From the NCBI GenBank assembly GCA_027371665.1, contig DAHXMP010000143.1:1-6072 (forward strand): 6,072 nucleotides of DNA, given 5' to 3'. The translations under genes and the position numbers were made by a program. This document shows positions 1 to 5,827 of the stretch, in pieces (the stretch's first letter is position 1; the number at the start of each line of letters is the position of its first letter). This DNA comes from Bacteroidota bacterium. GTDB lineage: Bacteria > Bacteroidota > Ignavibacteria > Kapaibacteriales > UBA2268. The notes beneath the pieces were generated by a model that was not told where the DNA came from, did not search any database, and saw only the letters and a program-made list of their open reading frames with translations.

Positions 1-79
1 CTCATGATTGGCTCCCCAACAAGGCTACACACTGGGAAACAGTCAGGTGTGTTGATTGTCATTCTTCATATATACCCCC
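1..79 (+). repeat. Left arm of a perfect 79-bp inverted duplication (displaced fragment of the cytochrome c gene)
   Basis: Bases 1-79 are the exact reverse complement of 833-911. Read on the plus strand from base 3, they encode part of the multiheme cytochrome c (residues HDWLPNKATHW, then the haem motif CVDCH, then SSYIPP). The frame then runs on through unrelated antisense sequence of the cytochrome b gene to a stop at 219-221. There is no start codon, so this is a gene fragment, not a gene. The match ends at a run of C (five in one copy, six in the other), so the junction sits in a G/C homopolymer of 5-6 bases shared by both sides. The left arm is cut by the window edge and may be longer. 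Fold-back chimera is the simplest reading; a genuine inverted duplication is the alternative. Confidence 0.95.
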
Positions 80-544
80 CATGCCAAAAATATCATCCGG
101 TGCATATTCAGGGAATAGCATCAACCAACCTGTAATAATGATTAATGGTAAGAAGATGAAAATTATTACGATATATGATAACTGTTGTAATGGATTAAAT
201 TTGTGTTTTTCATCGGAATGAAAGGGATGGTTATCACGATTAAAAATACCCATAAGATAATATTTTATCTGTTTAACTATTCTTTTTAAAAGCCCCTTGA
301 ATACCGGTTTATAATACTTGATATTCCCTGTTATTATACTCATTGAAATATAAAAAATATATAGCAGAGAAAGTATGACACCAGCAATGTTATGAGATAA
401 CATTGCAACTCTGAAAGGAACAATTAAAGAACCTGATTCAGAATAATGCAGGCTTATACCTGTTATAATCAGAATTAAAAAAAGTAATGCATTTAACCAA
501 TGCCAGAATCTAATCCATATAGGATACAATAATAATCTTTTCAT
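59..544 (-). CDS. Cytochrome b561/hydrogenase-type cytochrome b subunit, C-terminus lost at a chimeric junction
   Basis: This encodes a membrane cytochrome b of the Ni/Fe-hydrogenase or thiosulfate-reductase cytochrome b fold, expected to exchange electrons between quinones and a periplasmic partner. Visible: TM1 at about residues 9-31 with the RFWHWLNA haem-ligand motif (H15); TM2 at about 45-72 with SHNIAG (H51); a cytoplasmic loop rich in Lys/His (73-112); and TM3 at about 117-145, ending ITGWLMLFPE. The usual fourth helix with the second pair of haem-ligand histidines is absent. After about residue 155 (FGMGG) the frame crosses into the inverted copy of the cytochrome c gene and ends after a few foreign residues (IYEE). 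The authentic part is therefore about 80-544. The start ATG (542-544) overlaps the upstream cytochrome c stop as ATGA, which indicates translational coupling. The family assignment is good; the partner and substrate are inferred from the neighbour. Confidence 0.85.
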   Translation of the reverse strand: MKRLLLYPIWIRFWHWLNALLFLILIITGISLHYSESGSLIVPFRVAMLSHNIAGVILSLLYIFYISMSIITGNIKYYKPVFKGLLKRIVKQIKYYLMGIFNRDNHPFHSDEKHKFNPLQQLSYIVIIFIFLPLIIITGWLMLFPEYAPDDIFGMGGIYEE

Positions 545-2004
545 TTTTTTTCTTTTCCTGTATTAAAATACCATCTGAGCAGGGCGTGCAATCCAATGCC
601 GAGTATAACTAAACTTACTAATATTATACTTATCGAATCGAGAAAGACATTTCTCGTTGTACCGATTACATAAGCGTCGCTCAATATAGTGCCATTAATA
701 AATCCGAATTTTTCCCTTGATGTTCTTTTCTCGTGTTTATATAATTTCGACATAAGTATTGAGTTTTGAGCATGACATTCCTCGCATTTTTTTATGGTTT
801 TATCGGGCGGTAAAATGTTATGCGATAGGTTTGGGGGTATATATGAAGAATGACAATCAACACACCTGACTGTTTCCCAGTGTGTAGCCTTGTTGGGGAG
901 CCAATCATGAGCCTTTGCAACCGTATTTATATGATATTTACTCATTAGCTTTTCGTTGGAATGGCAGGCAACACAGTAAACCATTTTGTTTCTCACAATA
1001 GTTGATTTACTCATATGAGTTTCTGCAAATACTCTTGGGGGTACAACCGGTAGTGGCCTGATGTTATGCTCGCCGTGGCAGTATGTACATCCTGGCACAT
1101 CTTTATTCCCGTCTTTCAAAGCAATTCCATGAACACTAACTTTGTACTCCTGTGCAACGGAAATATGGCATTTACCGCAAACTTCAGGTATATTAAACTG
1201 ATTTATTCTGGATGTTGGTGATTCTGTGCTTTCAAGGTCATGAGTGCCGTGGCAGTCAACACAGACAGCGGCATTGGGATTCCCCTTTGCAATAGCTGCA
1301 CCATGGACACTCGTATTATAATTTACAAGTCTTTTTGCATATTTGCTCTTTGCGTTCGGATTATTCAAATGACAACCTAAACATAATTGTTCCTGATTTC
1401 TTTTTCGGGTTAACAAATCAGGTACATTTGCTTTTGTTACCGGCTGGCTGTGACAAAATATGCAAGTTGGTGCATTTGGTTCATTTTTGTTTAAAGCAAC
1501 ATAATGCTGCGACTTCAAGTGTGCTTCTTTTTCGGCTTTATGACAGTTCCCGCAGAAGTTCGTGGAATTAATAAAATTTGTTCTTGAAAAAGATTTTTTG
1601 TATGACATTACATCATGATGTCCATGGCAGTTTTTGCAGTCGCTGTAAAGGGGATTTGAAGTTAATTTTGTTGTTCCCATTGATGGATGGAATACGTGTT
1701 TGTTAGGTGCATCCTGATGACAGCTCAGACAGTTTGGCATCGTCATTGGTGTTTTATGAGGTATGTTATCCGGATTAAATCCGACATGACAATTAACGCA
1801 TTCCAACTTACCATGAACAGATTTTGCAAGCATGAATTTTTTTACCGTTAGAGAAATAGTTTTACCGTTTCTTTCCATTGTTATATCCGGGTCTGAATGG
1901 CAAGCAAGGCAATCTTCACTTTTTTGTGCTATTGAAATTTCATTTTCTATAAGAAACATAATCAACAACACAAAGACATAACCAAATCTCATTGTAAATT
2001 TCAT
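541..2004 (-). CDS. Membrane-anchored 13-haem cytochrome c
   Basis: This is a 487-residue periplasmic multiheme c-type cytochrome. An N-terminal signal peptide (about residues 1-27) precedes thirteen CxxCH haem-attachment motifs, starting at Cys 32, 69, 92, 123, 151, 181, 208, 248, 276, 306, 344, 381 and 407. Eighteen additional histidines lie outside the motifs in the haem region, enough for bis-His ligation of every haem. Many sit in recurring SVHG and CHGxH contexts (residues 62-73, 232-255, 290-313), which suggests internal duplication of a cytochrome c3/doubled-CxxCH-like unit. A single C-terminal transmembrane helix (about 455-480) contains His473 and anchors the protein in the inner membrane. 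The gene overlaps the cytochrome b gene by ATGA, so the two probably form a quinone-linked electron-transfer complex. The first ATG is preceded by a weak AAAGAG about 9 bases upstream; Met5 is a possible alternative start. The electron donor or acceptor cannot be told from sequence. Confidence 0.93.
   Translation of the reverse strand: MKFTMRFGYVFVLLIMFLIENEISIAQKSEDCLACHSDPDITMERNGKTISLTVKKFMLAKSVHGKLECVNCHVGFNPDNIPHKTPMTMPNCLSCHQDAPNKHVFHPSMGTTKLTSNPLYSDCKNCHGHHDVMSYKKSFSRTNFINSTNFCGNCHKAEKEAHLKSQHYVALNKNEPNAPTCIFCHSQPVTKANVPDLLTRKRNQEQLCLGCHLNNPNAKSKYAKRLVNYNTSVHGAAIAKGNPNAAVCVDCHGTHDLESTESPTSRINQFNIPEVCGKCHISVAQEYKVSVHGIALKDGNKDVPGCTYCHGEHNIRPLPVVPPRVFAETHMSKSTIVRNKMVYCVACHSNEKLMSKYHINTVAKAHDWLPNKATHWETVRCVDCHSSYIPPNLSHNILPPDKTIKKCEECHAQNSILMSKLYKHEKRTSREKFGFINGTILSDAYVIGTTRNVFLDSISIILVSLVILGIGLHALLRWYFNTGKEKK
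833..911 (-). repeat. Right arm of the 79-bp inverted duplication (native copy inside cytochrome c gene)
   Basis: This is the native copy of the sequence found inverted at 1-79. It lies in the middle of an uninterrupted 13-haem cytochrome c reading frame, covering about residues 365-390 including the twelfth haem motif. That is why this copy is judged original and the one at the left edge displaced. The two arms are separated by 753 bp. Confidence 0.95.
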
Positions 2005-2080
2005 AACTATTAACTCTTTAATAAATTTAAATATATCTTATTTCGGTCATTCAATTCCAATAAATTTATGAAATTAAATA

Positions 2081-2092
2081 AAATACATTAAT
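2081..2092. repeat. Third copy of the AAATACATTAAT element, upstream of the cytochrome c gene
   Basis: The 12-mer AAATACATTAAT here is identical to the left arm of the inverted repeat in front of the methyltransferase gene (3259-3270). It lies about 80 bases before the cytochrome c start. It has no inverted partner nearby, so if it is a binding site it is a single half-site. The sequence is AT-rich and a chance match is possible. Confidence 0.3.
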
Positions 2093-2185
2093 AAAACTCC
2101 AAAGTATTTCAAAAACAAAATTAAGAATTTTTTATCGTAATATGAAATTATTTTTTGTATAATTTATTGATAAATAAGGAGTTGT

Positions 2186-2199
2186 TTAGATATATCTAA
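2186..2199. promoter_or_regulatory. 14-bp perfect palindrome, possible operator
   Basis: TTAGATATATCTAA is its own reverse complement and lies in the cytochrome c upstream region, about 180 bases before the start codon. It contains two G/C pairs, unlike the purely A/T palindromes nearby. No regulator is identified, and chance remains likely in DNA of this composition. Confidence 0.25.
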
Positions 2200-2425
2200 T
2201 TTCAAATTTTTATTTAACTAAATGAGGCTCAAATTATTATTTGTTTAATTGATATTTAAGAGTTTACAATTTACTTCATCTATTTTTAAAATAAAATTTA
2301 TTGATAATAATTGACTTTTTTTATGGTATCCAATTTTTGGTTAAAACACAAATAAATTGTAATCAAAATGTTGTTAGTCTTTTATGTTGTATTTAACAGG
2401 TTCTTTCAATTTATTTTATTATCAA

Positions 2426-3256
2426 TTATACTTTGAAACAATCGAATATCGAATAAGGGATAGTCATAACCAGTTCTCCAAACTCATCGGCATTCCTGTT
2501 AAGATTTTCTTCCAATTCATTAAATAGTTCATTTACTTTATTCTCAGGAACAACTTTCAGCCAGCTTTCTATGAATCCGATTTGAATCAGAAAATGATTG
2601 AACATTGTTGTAGCATCAATATATCGAAGTTTAAAGCTGTCTGTTATTATGTTGTTTATAAAGAATCCGCTTTCAGTCAGCCATTTCTCCATTTCGACAA
2701 TCGGCTTTCTTTTATCATAAATATGTTTATTCAGCTTTTCGGTTTCATCTTTCATATCATGCTTTTTAAGGACATCGAAATAAACCGAATAAAATTCGTG
2801 CATTGAACCATCAAGATTCATCGTAAATACGAACTGGCATCCGGTTTTTGCAGTTCTGTGGCACTCTTTGAAGGTTTTCGTAATATCCTGCACGTTATTT
2901 ATACCGTTGTTCGATACGATTAAATCAAAATAATCTGCTTCAAAAGGAAGTCCCTCAGCCACTCTGTCAATGATTTCAATGTTTTGCAAAGCGAGAGCTT
3001 TTATTTTTTCATTGGCTCTTTCCCTTGCTTCCGTCCAGGGTTCGATGCCCCAAACCTTAGAGGTGTCACCCAATCTCATCGCAATCTCGATAGCAGGGAA
3101 GCCAAGCCCGGAGCCTATATCAAGCACATTCATCCCTTTTCTCATTTTTATAATATCGAGAAGCTTCAAGCCGAAAGGTGCCGACCAGAGCGGCAGTTCG
3201 TCAATGAATGGAATGATATTATTACTATCGAAATTCTTTTTGAAATAATTTGGCAT
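2426..3256 (-). CDS. Class I SAM-dependent methyltransferase, substrate unknown
   Basis: This 276-residue protein has a Rossmann-type methyltransferase core. Motif I is VLDIGSGLGFP (residues 44-54, the glycine-rich SAM loop). Motif II is WGIEPW (69-74), with Glu72 positioned to bind the ribose hydroxyls. The later strand region is AEGLPFEADYFDLIVSNNG (about 100-118), typical of the UbiE/Methyltransf_11 group. The C-terminal third (about 155-276) is helical and not diagnostic; it probably forms the substrate lid. There are no membrane segments, so the protein is cytosolic. The gene is 70 bp downstream of the M56-TonB gene on the same strand, but a -7-like element and inverted repeat in that gap suggest its own promoter. 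No Shine-Dalgarno is visible before the ATG, which lies 2 bases past the inverted repeat. Small-molecule, quinone or protein substrates are all possible; nothing here decides. Confidence 0.85.
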   Translation of the reverse strand: MPNYFKKNFDSNNIIPFIDELPLWSAPFGLKLLDIIKMRKGMNVLDIGSGLGFPAIEIAMRLGDTSKVWGIEPWTEARERANEKIKALALQNIEIIDRVAEGLPFEADYFDLIVSNNGINNVQDITKTFKECHRTAKTGCQFVFTMNLDGSMHEFYSVYFDVLKKHDMKDETEKLNKHIYDKRKPIVEMEKWLTESGFFINNIITDSFKLRYIDATTMFNHFLIQIGFIESWLKVVPENKVNELFNELEENLNRNADEFGELVMTIPYSIFDCFKV

Positions 3257-3258
3257 AT

Positions 3259-3301
3259 AAATACATTAATCATTTTATTTACAAAAATAATTAATGTATT
3301 T
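3259..3301. promoter_or_regulatory. AT-rich inverted repeat flanking a -7-like element before the methyltransferase gene
   Basis: The arms AAATACATTAAT (3259-3270) and ATTAATGTATTT (3290-3301) are perfectly complementary over 12 bases. After one mismatch the pairing resumes for 5 more bases, leaving a 7-base loop at 3277-3283. On the minus strand the centre contains TATTTTTG (3282-3289), an exact match to the Bacteroidota -7 consensus TAnnTTTG; a TTG -33 element is not evident. Transcription from it would start about 20 bases before the ATG at 3256. The repeat could be an operator over this promoter or an RNA hairpin that occludes the ribosome-binding region. As a terminator for the upstream gene it is poor, because the stem is almost all A/T and no T-tract follows. 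Confidence 0.5.
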
Positions 3302-3326
3302 GATTATTGGTTTTTTATTTCTTGTA

Positions 3327-5282
3327 TTATTTCAGCTTAAACTCAATCGGTATAGTAATCCAGCAATCTATGCTCTTGCCTTCTTTAACTGCCGGTGTGA
3401 ATTTCGTATTTTTTACAGCATTTATTGCCGATTCATTGAGGATATTATTATCGCTATTTTCGACAAATACATTTTTAACATTACCTTGAGCAGAAACAAG
3501 TACCCGAAGTATAACTTTTCCTTCTATACCTTTATGACGTACTTCTTCCGGATATTTAATTGCTTTTTGTAAAACAGATAAATCAACCCACGGCTCTTTA
3601 TCAACAGAAACGAAATCATAAGGAGATGGTTCAACACTCGTTGATAATGACTTATCTATGTTTAATTTGAATTTAATCGGCAGTTTCACTTCCTGTATTC
3701 CCTGTTTTTTATCTGATTTACAAATCCAATTCGGCATTGACTTTATTATTCTGGCAGCTTCCTCGTCGCATCCTCCTCCAACGCTCTGTTCTACTTTTAC
3801 ATTAGTCAGAGAGCCATCCTTCTTGATATTAAAAGCTAAAATAACAGTTCCCTGAATACCTTTTTGACGTGCTTCTTCAGGATATTTGATATTATTTCTG
3901 ATGAATTCTACCATTTTGTCGTATCCACCAGGAAATTCATATCTGATATCCGATTCATTTTTCTCTGAATTAGTATTCGTCTCCATCCAATTATCCTTGT
4001 TTCTTTCGGCTTGGTTCCATTTTGCTTCCATTTTTTGGCTTCCGAAAAAGAGGATAAGCGATTGAGTCAGTCTCACAGGCTTCCCATCGGACATCGCCGG
4101 CTTCCATTTTGGCATTTCGGAAACGATTTTCATTGCTTCTTCGTCGCAGCCATAGCCGAGCTTTCCCGGTTTCCATTCTCCTCCGAATTCTTTCGATTGT
4201 GCCACCCTGATATTTTCCAATGAACCGTCAGTATTTACCTCGAACCTGACAGCAAGCTTCCCGCAGGTTTTCTTGTTTAGCATTTCCTGCGGCACCTTTA
4301 GGCGGGCATCTATGAATTTCCACATTTCTTTCCAACCTCCGGGAAATTCTGGATGGGATTGAATCTTGTCTTCTGATATTCTAACTACATCTGCCAATGG
4401 ATTCCATGAACTATTCTCAGCTTTTTTGCACGAGAATGACAAAAACAGGAGCATTGAAATCGGTATAACGAGCAAAAGCTTGCTAAGAGCTATTCTTCTT
4501 GTTTTCTCTTTGGTAAGCATTTTAATTCTACTTTTGATGAGTGTGAAGTTGAAATTATTTGCAGTTTGATATATCTTACTACCGCCTATCTGGTTGATTA
4601 TCAGGTTTCGGTAATCATTACTGTCGAATCCGTTACTTACTACTCCATCATCCGCCTGGTATTCGTGGAGCTCCTGCAATGACCTTTTATAGAGCCATAC
4701 GAAAGGATTAAACCATTGTAGGATAATTAGCAGTTCAAATAAGATAACGTCATATGAATGATGTTTGTCAATATGCACTTTTTCATGTGTCAGAACTAAT
4801 TCAGATTCAGAATTATTTAAAAATGATTCCCCTAAAAATATAATGTTAAAAAATGAAAAGGGCGAATAACTGTTTCTCGTGAATACGAATTTGTAGCCGT
4901 CAATTTTATTAATCCCGCTTTTTCTAATAATATTCATCAATTGTATCAACCGGATTACGAACCGAGCGAGAAAAATTATAACTCCCGTGAGATAAATAAT
5001 ACCGATGATTTCCCAGGAACTGATGACTGAACTGACGGCAGTTTTCGCTTTCCCGGCTTCAACCGTTATCGTATTGAGAACGGCAATCGGCTGAATACTG
5101 CTTTGCTCAGCTCCTGCCGGAATACTAATTAATGGCAGCAAAACCGAGACAAAGGCTGTACTAAGTATATATGTCCTGCTGATTCCAAAGAAAGTGTCTT
5201 TTCGCAACAGGAACAAAAATGCGATATAGAAAACTGCTAGGCATATAGCCGATTCGAGAGTGTAAATAAAATAAGTATTCAT
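3327..5282 (-). CDS. M56 (BlaR1/MecR1-like) membrane zinc peptidase fused to three TonB C-terminal domains
   Basis: This 651-residue inner-membrane protein is the partner of the BlaI-type repressor upstream. The N-terminal half is an M56 peptidase: helices at about 4-26, 36-55, 90-110 and 178-198; the zinc motif HEKVH at 166-170; and a downstream LHEYQADD segment (205-212) whose Glu207 is the likely third zinc ligand. A fifth helix at about 267-284 leads to the periplasmic half, which replaces the beta-lactam-binding domain of classical BlaR1. That half has three TonB-C-like domains at about 311-412, 448-540 and 564-650. Domains 1 and 2 begin EFPGG, domain 2 has NIKYPEEARQKGIQGTV, and domain 3 has AIKYPEEVRHKGIEGKV without EFPGG. 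By analogy with BlaR1 it would respond to an external signal and trigger repressor inactivation; the signal is unknown. A TonB-like role at the outer membrane is possible but untested. The start overlaps the blaI-type stop as ATGA, with purine-rich AGGAAAGGG upstream. Confidence 0.9.
   Translation of the reverse strand: MNTYFIYTLESAICLAVFYIAFLFLLRKDTFFGISRTYILSTAFVSVLLPLISIPAGAEQSSIQPIAVLNTITVEAGKAKTAVSSVISSWEIIGIIYLTGVIIFLARFVIRLIQLMNIIRKSGINKIDGYKFVFTRNSYSPFSFFNIIFLGESFLNNSESELVLTHEKVHIDKHHSYDVILFELLIILQWFNPFVWLYKRSLQELHEYQADDGVVSNGFDSNDYRNLIINQIGGSKIYQTANNFNFTLIKSRIKMLTKEKTRRIALSKLLLVIPISMLLFLSFSCKKAENSSWNPLADVVRISEDKIQSHPEFPGGWKEMWKFIDARLKVPQEMLNKKTCGKLAVRFEVNTDGSLENIRVAQSKEFGGEWKPGKLGYGCDEEAMKIVSEMPKWKPAMSDGKPVRLTQSLILFFGSQKMEAKWNQAERNKDNWMETNTNSEKNESDIRYEFPGGYDKMVEFIRNNIKYPEEARQKGIQGTVILAFNIKKDGSLTNVKVEQSVGGGCDEEAARIIKSMPNWICKSDKKQGIQEVKLPIKFKLNIDKSLSTSVEPSPYDFVSVDKEPWVDLSVLQKAIKYPEEVRHKGIEGKVILRVLVSAQGNVKNVFVENSDNNILNESAINAVKNTKFTPAVKEGKSIDCWITIPIEFKLK
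3528..3899 (-). repeat. Duplicated TonB-domain coding segments
   Basis: The segments around 3528-3562 and 3862-3896 still align base for base and encode KYPEEVRHKGIEGKV and KYPEEARQKGIQGTV respectively. They mark TonB domains 3 and 2 of the M56 fusion protein. The residual nucleotide similarity points to internal tandem duplication of these two domains; domain 1 is much more divergent. Confidence 0.5.
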
Positions 5283-5749
5283 TTCTTTTTCCCTTTCCTT
5301 TGTTTATTTCTTTTCTGTGTAGTGTCATTCTGAGCGGAGTCGAAGGATTTTTCTTCATTGTCATCCTGAGCGGAGTCGAAGGATCTGTTCCGTATTTCTT
5401 TTTCCATGAACTCTTTCAACTCATCGAGCTGAGTCAGTGTCAACTCATTTTCTTTAGCAAAAAATGAAACCATTTGCTGGTAAGAGTTTTCAAAATAATT
5501 TTTCACGAATCCTTTCATAAAATTTTTCGTGTATTCTTTTTTTGTTACAGTGGGGAAGTATTCATAAGTGTTGCCGTAGGCTTTGTGCGATACAAATCCT
5601 TTTGTCTCCAGAATTCTTATAATAGTCGAGACAGTATTATATGCAGGCTTTGGCTCCGGCATTTCAGCTATAACATCTTTCACGAAACCCTTGCGAAGCT
5701 TCCAGAGAAGCTGCATAACCTGTTCTTCCGCTTTTGTCAGTTCTTTCAT
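5279..5749 (-). CDS. BlaI/MecI/CopY-family transcriptional repressor with repeat-derived C-terminal extension
   Basis: This is a winged-helix repressor of 156 residues when started at the ATG at 5747-5749. That start is chosen because AAAGGA lies 6 bases upstream and the protein then begins MKELTKAEEQVMQLLW, the normal family N-terminus; an in-frame ATG 11 codons earlier lacks support. The DNA-binding domain spans about 1-70, with the recognition region AYNTVSTIIRILETKGFV (36-53). The dimerisation helices span about 71-120. The segment SFFAKENEL (95-103) corresponds roughly to where MecI/BlaI are cut on induction. The family usually ends near residue 120-125. Here residues 123-146 are two in-frame 12-residue units (SFDSAQDDNEEK, SFDSAQNDTTQK) encoded by a dispersed DNA repeat, followed by a basic tail (KRNKQRKGKKK). 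The stop overlaps the M56-TonB start as ATGA, so the pair is translationally coupled. It probably represses its own promoter. Confidence 0.9.
   Translation of the reverse strand: MKELTKAEEQVMQLLWKLRKGFVKDVIAEMPEPKPAYNTVSTIIRILETKGFVSHKAYGNTYEYFPTVTKKEYTKNFMKGFVKNYFENSYQQMVSFFAKENELTLTQLDELKEFMEKEIRNRSFDSAQDDNEEKSFDSAQNDTTQKRNKQRKGKKK
5323..5384. repeat. Two copies of a 26-bp dispersed repeat (TGAGCGGAGTCGAAGGAT type)
   Basis: Copies at 5323-5348 and 5359-5384 differ by a single base (T or C in TGTCATnCTGAG) and are offset by 36 bp, exactly 12 codons. The core ends in TGAGCGGAGTCGAAGGAT. From general knowledge, this sequence is a very common intergenic repeat in many Bacteroidota and other environmental genomes, often mistranslated as HSERS- or FDSAQDD-type peptides. 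ATCCT and AGGAT at the ends of the second copy allow a short imperfect hairpin. Here the repeat lies inside coding sequence, at the end of the repressor gene. Confidence 0.85.
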
Positions 5750-5755
5750 AATGTT

Positions 5756-5761
5756 TCCTTT
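5756..5761 (-). promoter_or_regulatory. Shine-Dalgarno site deciding the repressor start
   Basis: AAAGGA on the minus strand lies 6 bases before the ATG at 5747-5749. It supports the MKELTKAEEQ start over the upstream in-frame ATG at 5780-5782. Confidence 0.75.
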
Positions 5762-5789
5762 CTTAATCCTAAGACACATCAACTATAAG

Positions 5790-5812
5790 TTTAGTTACAA
5801 ATTACAACTAAA
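5790..5812. promoter_or_regulatory. Putative operator 1: TTTAGTT-9-AACTAAA inverted repeat
   Basis: TTTAGTT (5790-5796) and AACTAAA (5806-5812) are perfect 7-base inverted arms around a 9-base centre. They cover the candidate -7 element and lie about 40-60 bases before the repressor start. The same half-site recurs at 5826-5841. Binding by the adjacent BlaI-type repressor is inferred from position and symmetry; the site does not match the classical staphylococcal TACAnnTGTA core. Confidence 0.5.
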
Positions 5813-5827
5813 AATTTAATAATGCAA
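5798..5827 (-). promoter_or_regulatory. Candidate promoter of the repressor/M56-TonB operon
   Basis: On the minus strand, TTG at 5825-5827 is followed after 20 bases by TAATTTG at 5798-5804. This resembles the Bacteroidota -33 TTG / -7 TAnnTTTG arrangement, with one base missing from the -7 element. The implied transcript would begin about 40 bases before the repressor ATG. Both elements lie inside the AACTAAA/TTTAGTT inverted-repeat cluster, as expected for autorepression. Confidence 0.4.

Larger units (their letters stand above)
2005..2425. other. 421-bp AT-rich intergenic region, no gene seen
   Basis: This is extremely AT-rich DNA with frequent stops in all frames and no recognisable RNA gene. 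It must hold the 3' end of the methyltransferase transcript and the promoter of the cytochrome c/b pair. No convincing GC-rich terminator hairpin is visible. A weak minus-strand promoter candidate for the cytochrome c gene is a TATATTTA element about 25 bases before the ATG, with TTGG about 21 bases further upstream. Another TAnnTTTG match (minus strand, 2116-2123) lies about 110 bases before the start, without an obvious -33 element. A 13-base direct repeat (AATTTATTGATAA at 2161-2173 and 2295-2307) is also present and may be only compositional. Confidence 0.6.

Noticed and set aside
3..221. Plus-strand open frame carrying a CVDCH haem motif
   Set aside because: It has no start in the window and switches from cytochrome c sequence to antisense cytochrome b at the inverted junction, so it is a chimeric fragment.
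1..911. Site-specific invertible element (phase-variation switch)
   Set aside because: The arms lie inside cytochrome coding sequence, no recombinase gene is nearby, and inversion would not produce alternative intact genes.
2005..2425. CRISPR array or tRNA/small RNA gene in the AT-rich gap
   Set aside because: There are no regularly spaced repeats, no cloverleaf potential and no GC-rich stems; only short AT-rich repeats are present.
2300..2426. Distant inverted repeat ATTGATAATAA / TTATTATCAAT
   Set aside because: The arms are AT-rich and over 100 bases apart, with no supporting structure; probably compositional.
2984..3340. Plus-strand open frame of 118 codons opposite the methyltransferase
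   Set aside because: It is antisense to a clear methyltransferase with SAM motifs, shows no recognisable domain, and has no ribosome-binding site.
5161..5364. Minus-strand frame with NPSTPLRMT-type peptide
   Set aside because: It is a shadow of the repressor and M56 genes, produced by the dispersed repeat in another frame; no independent gene evidence.
5780..5782. Upstream in-frame ATG as start of the repressor
   Set aside because: It would add 11 residues not typical of the family and lacks a ribosome-binding site; the ATG at 5747-5749 has AAAGGA at good spacing.
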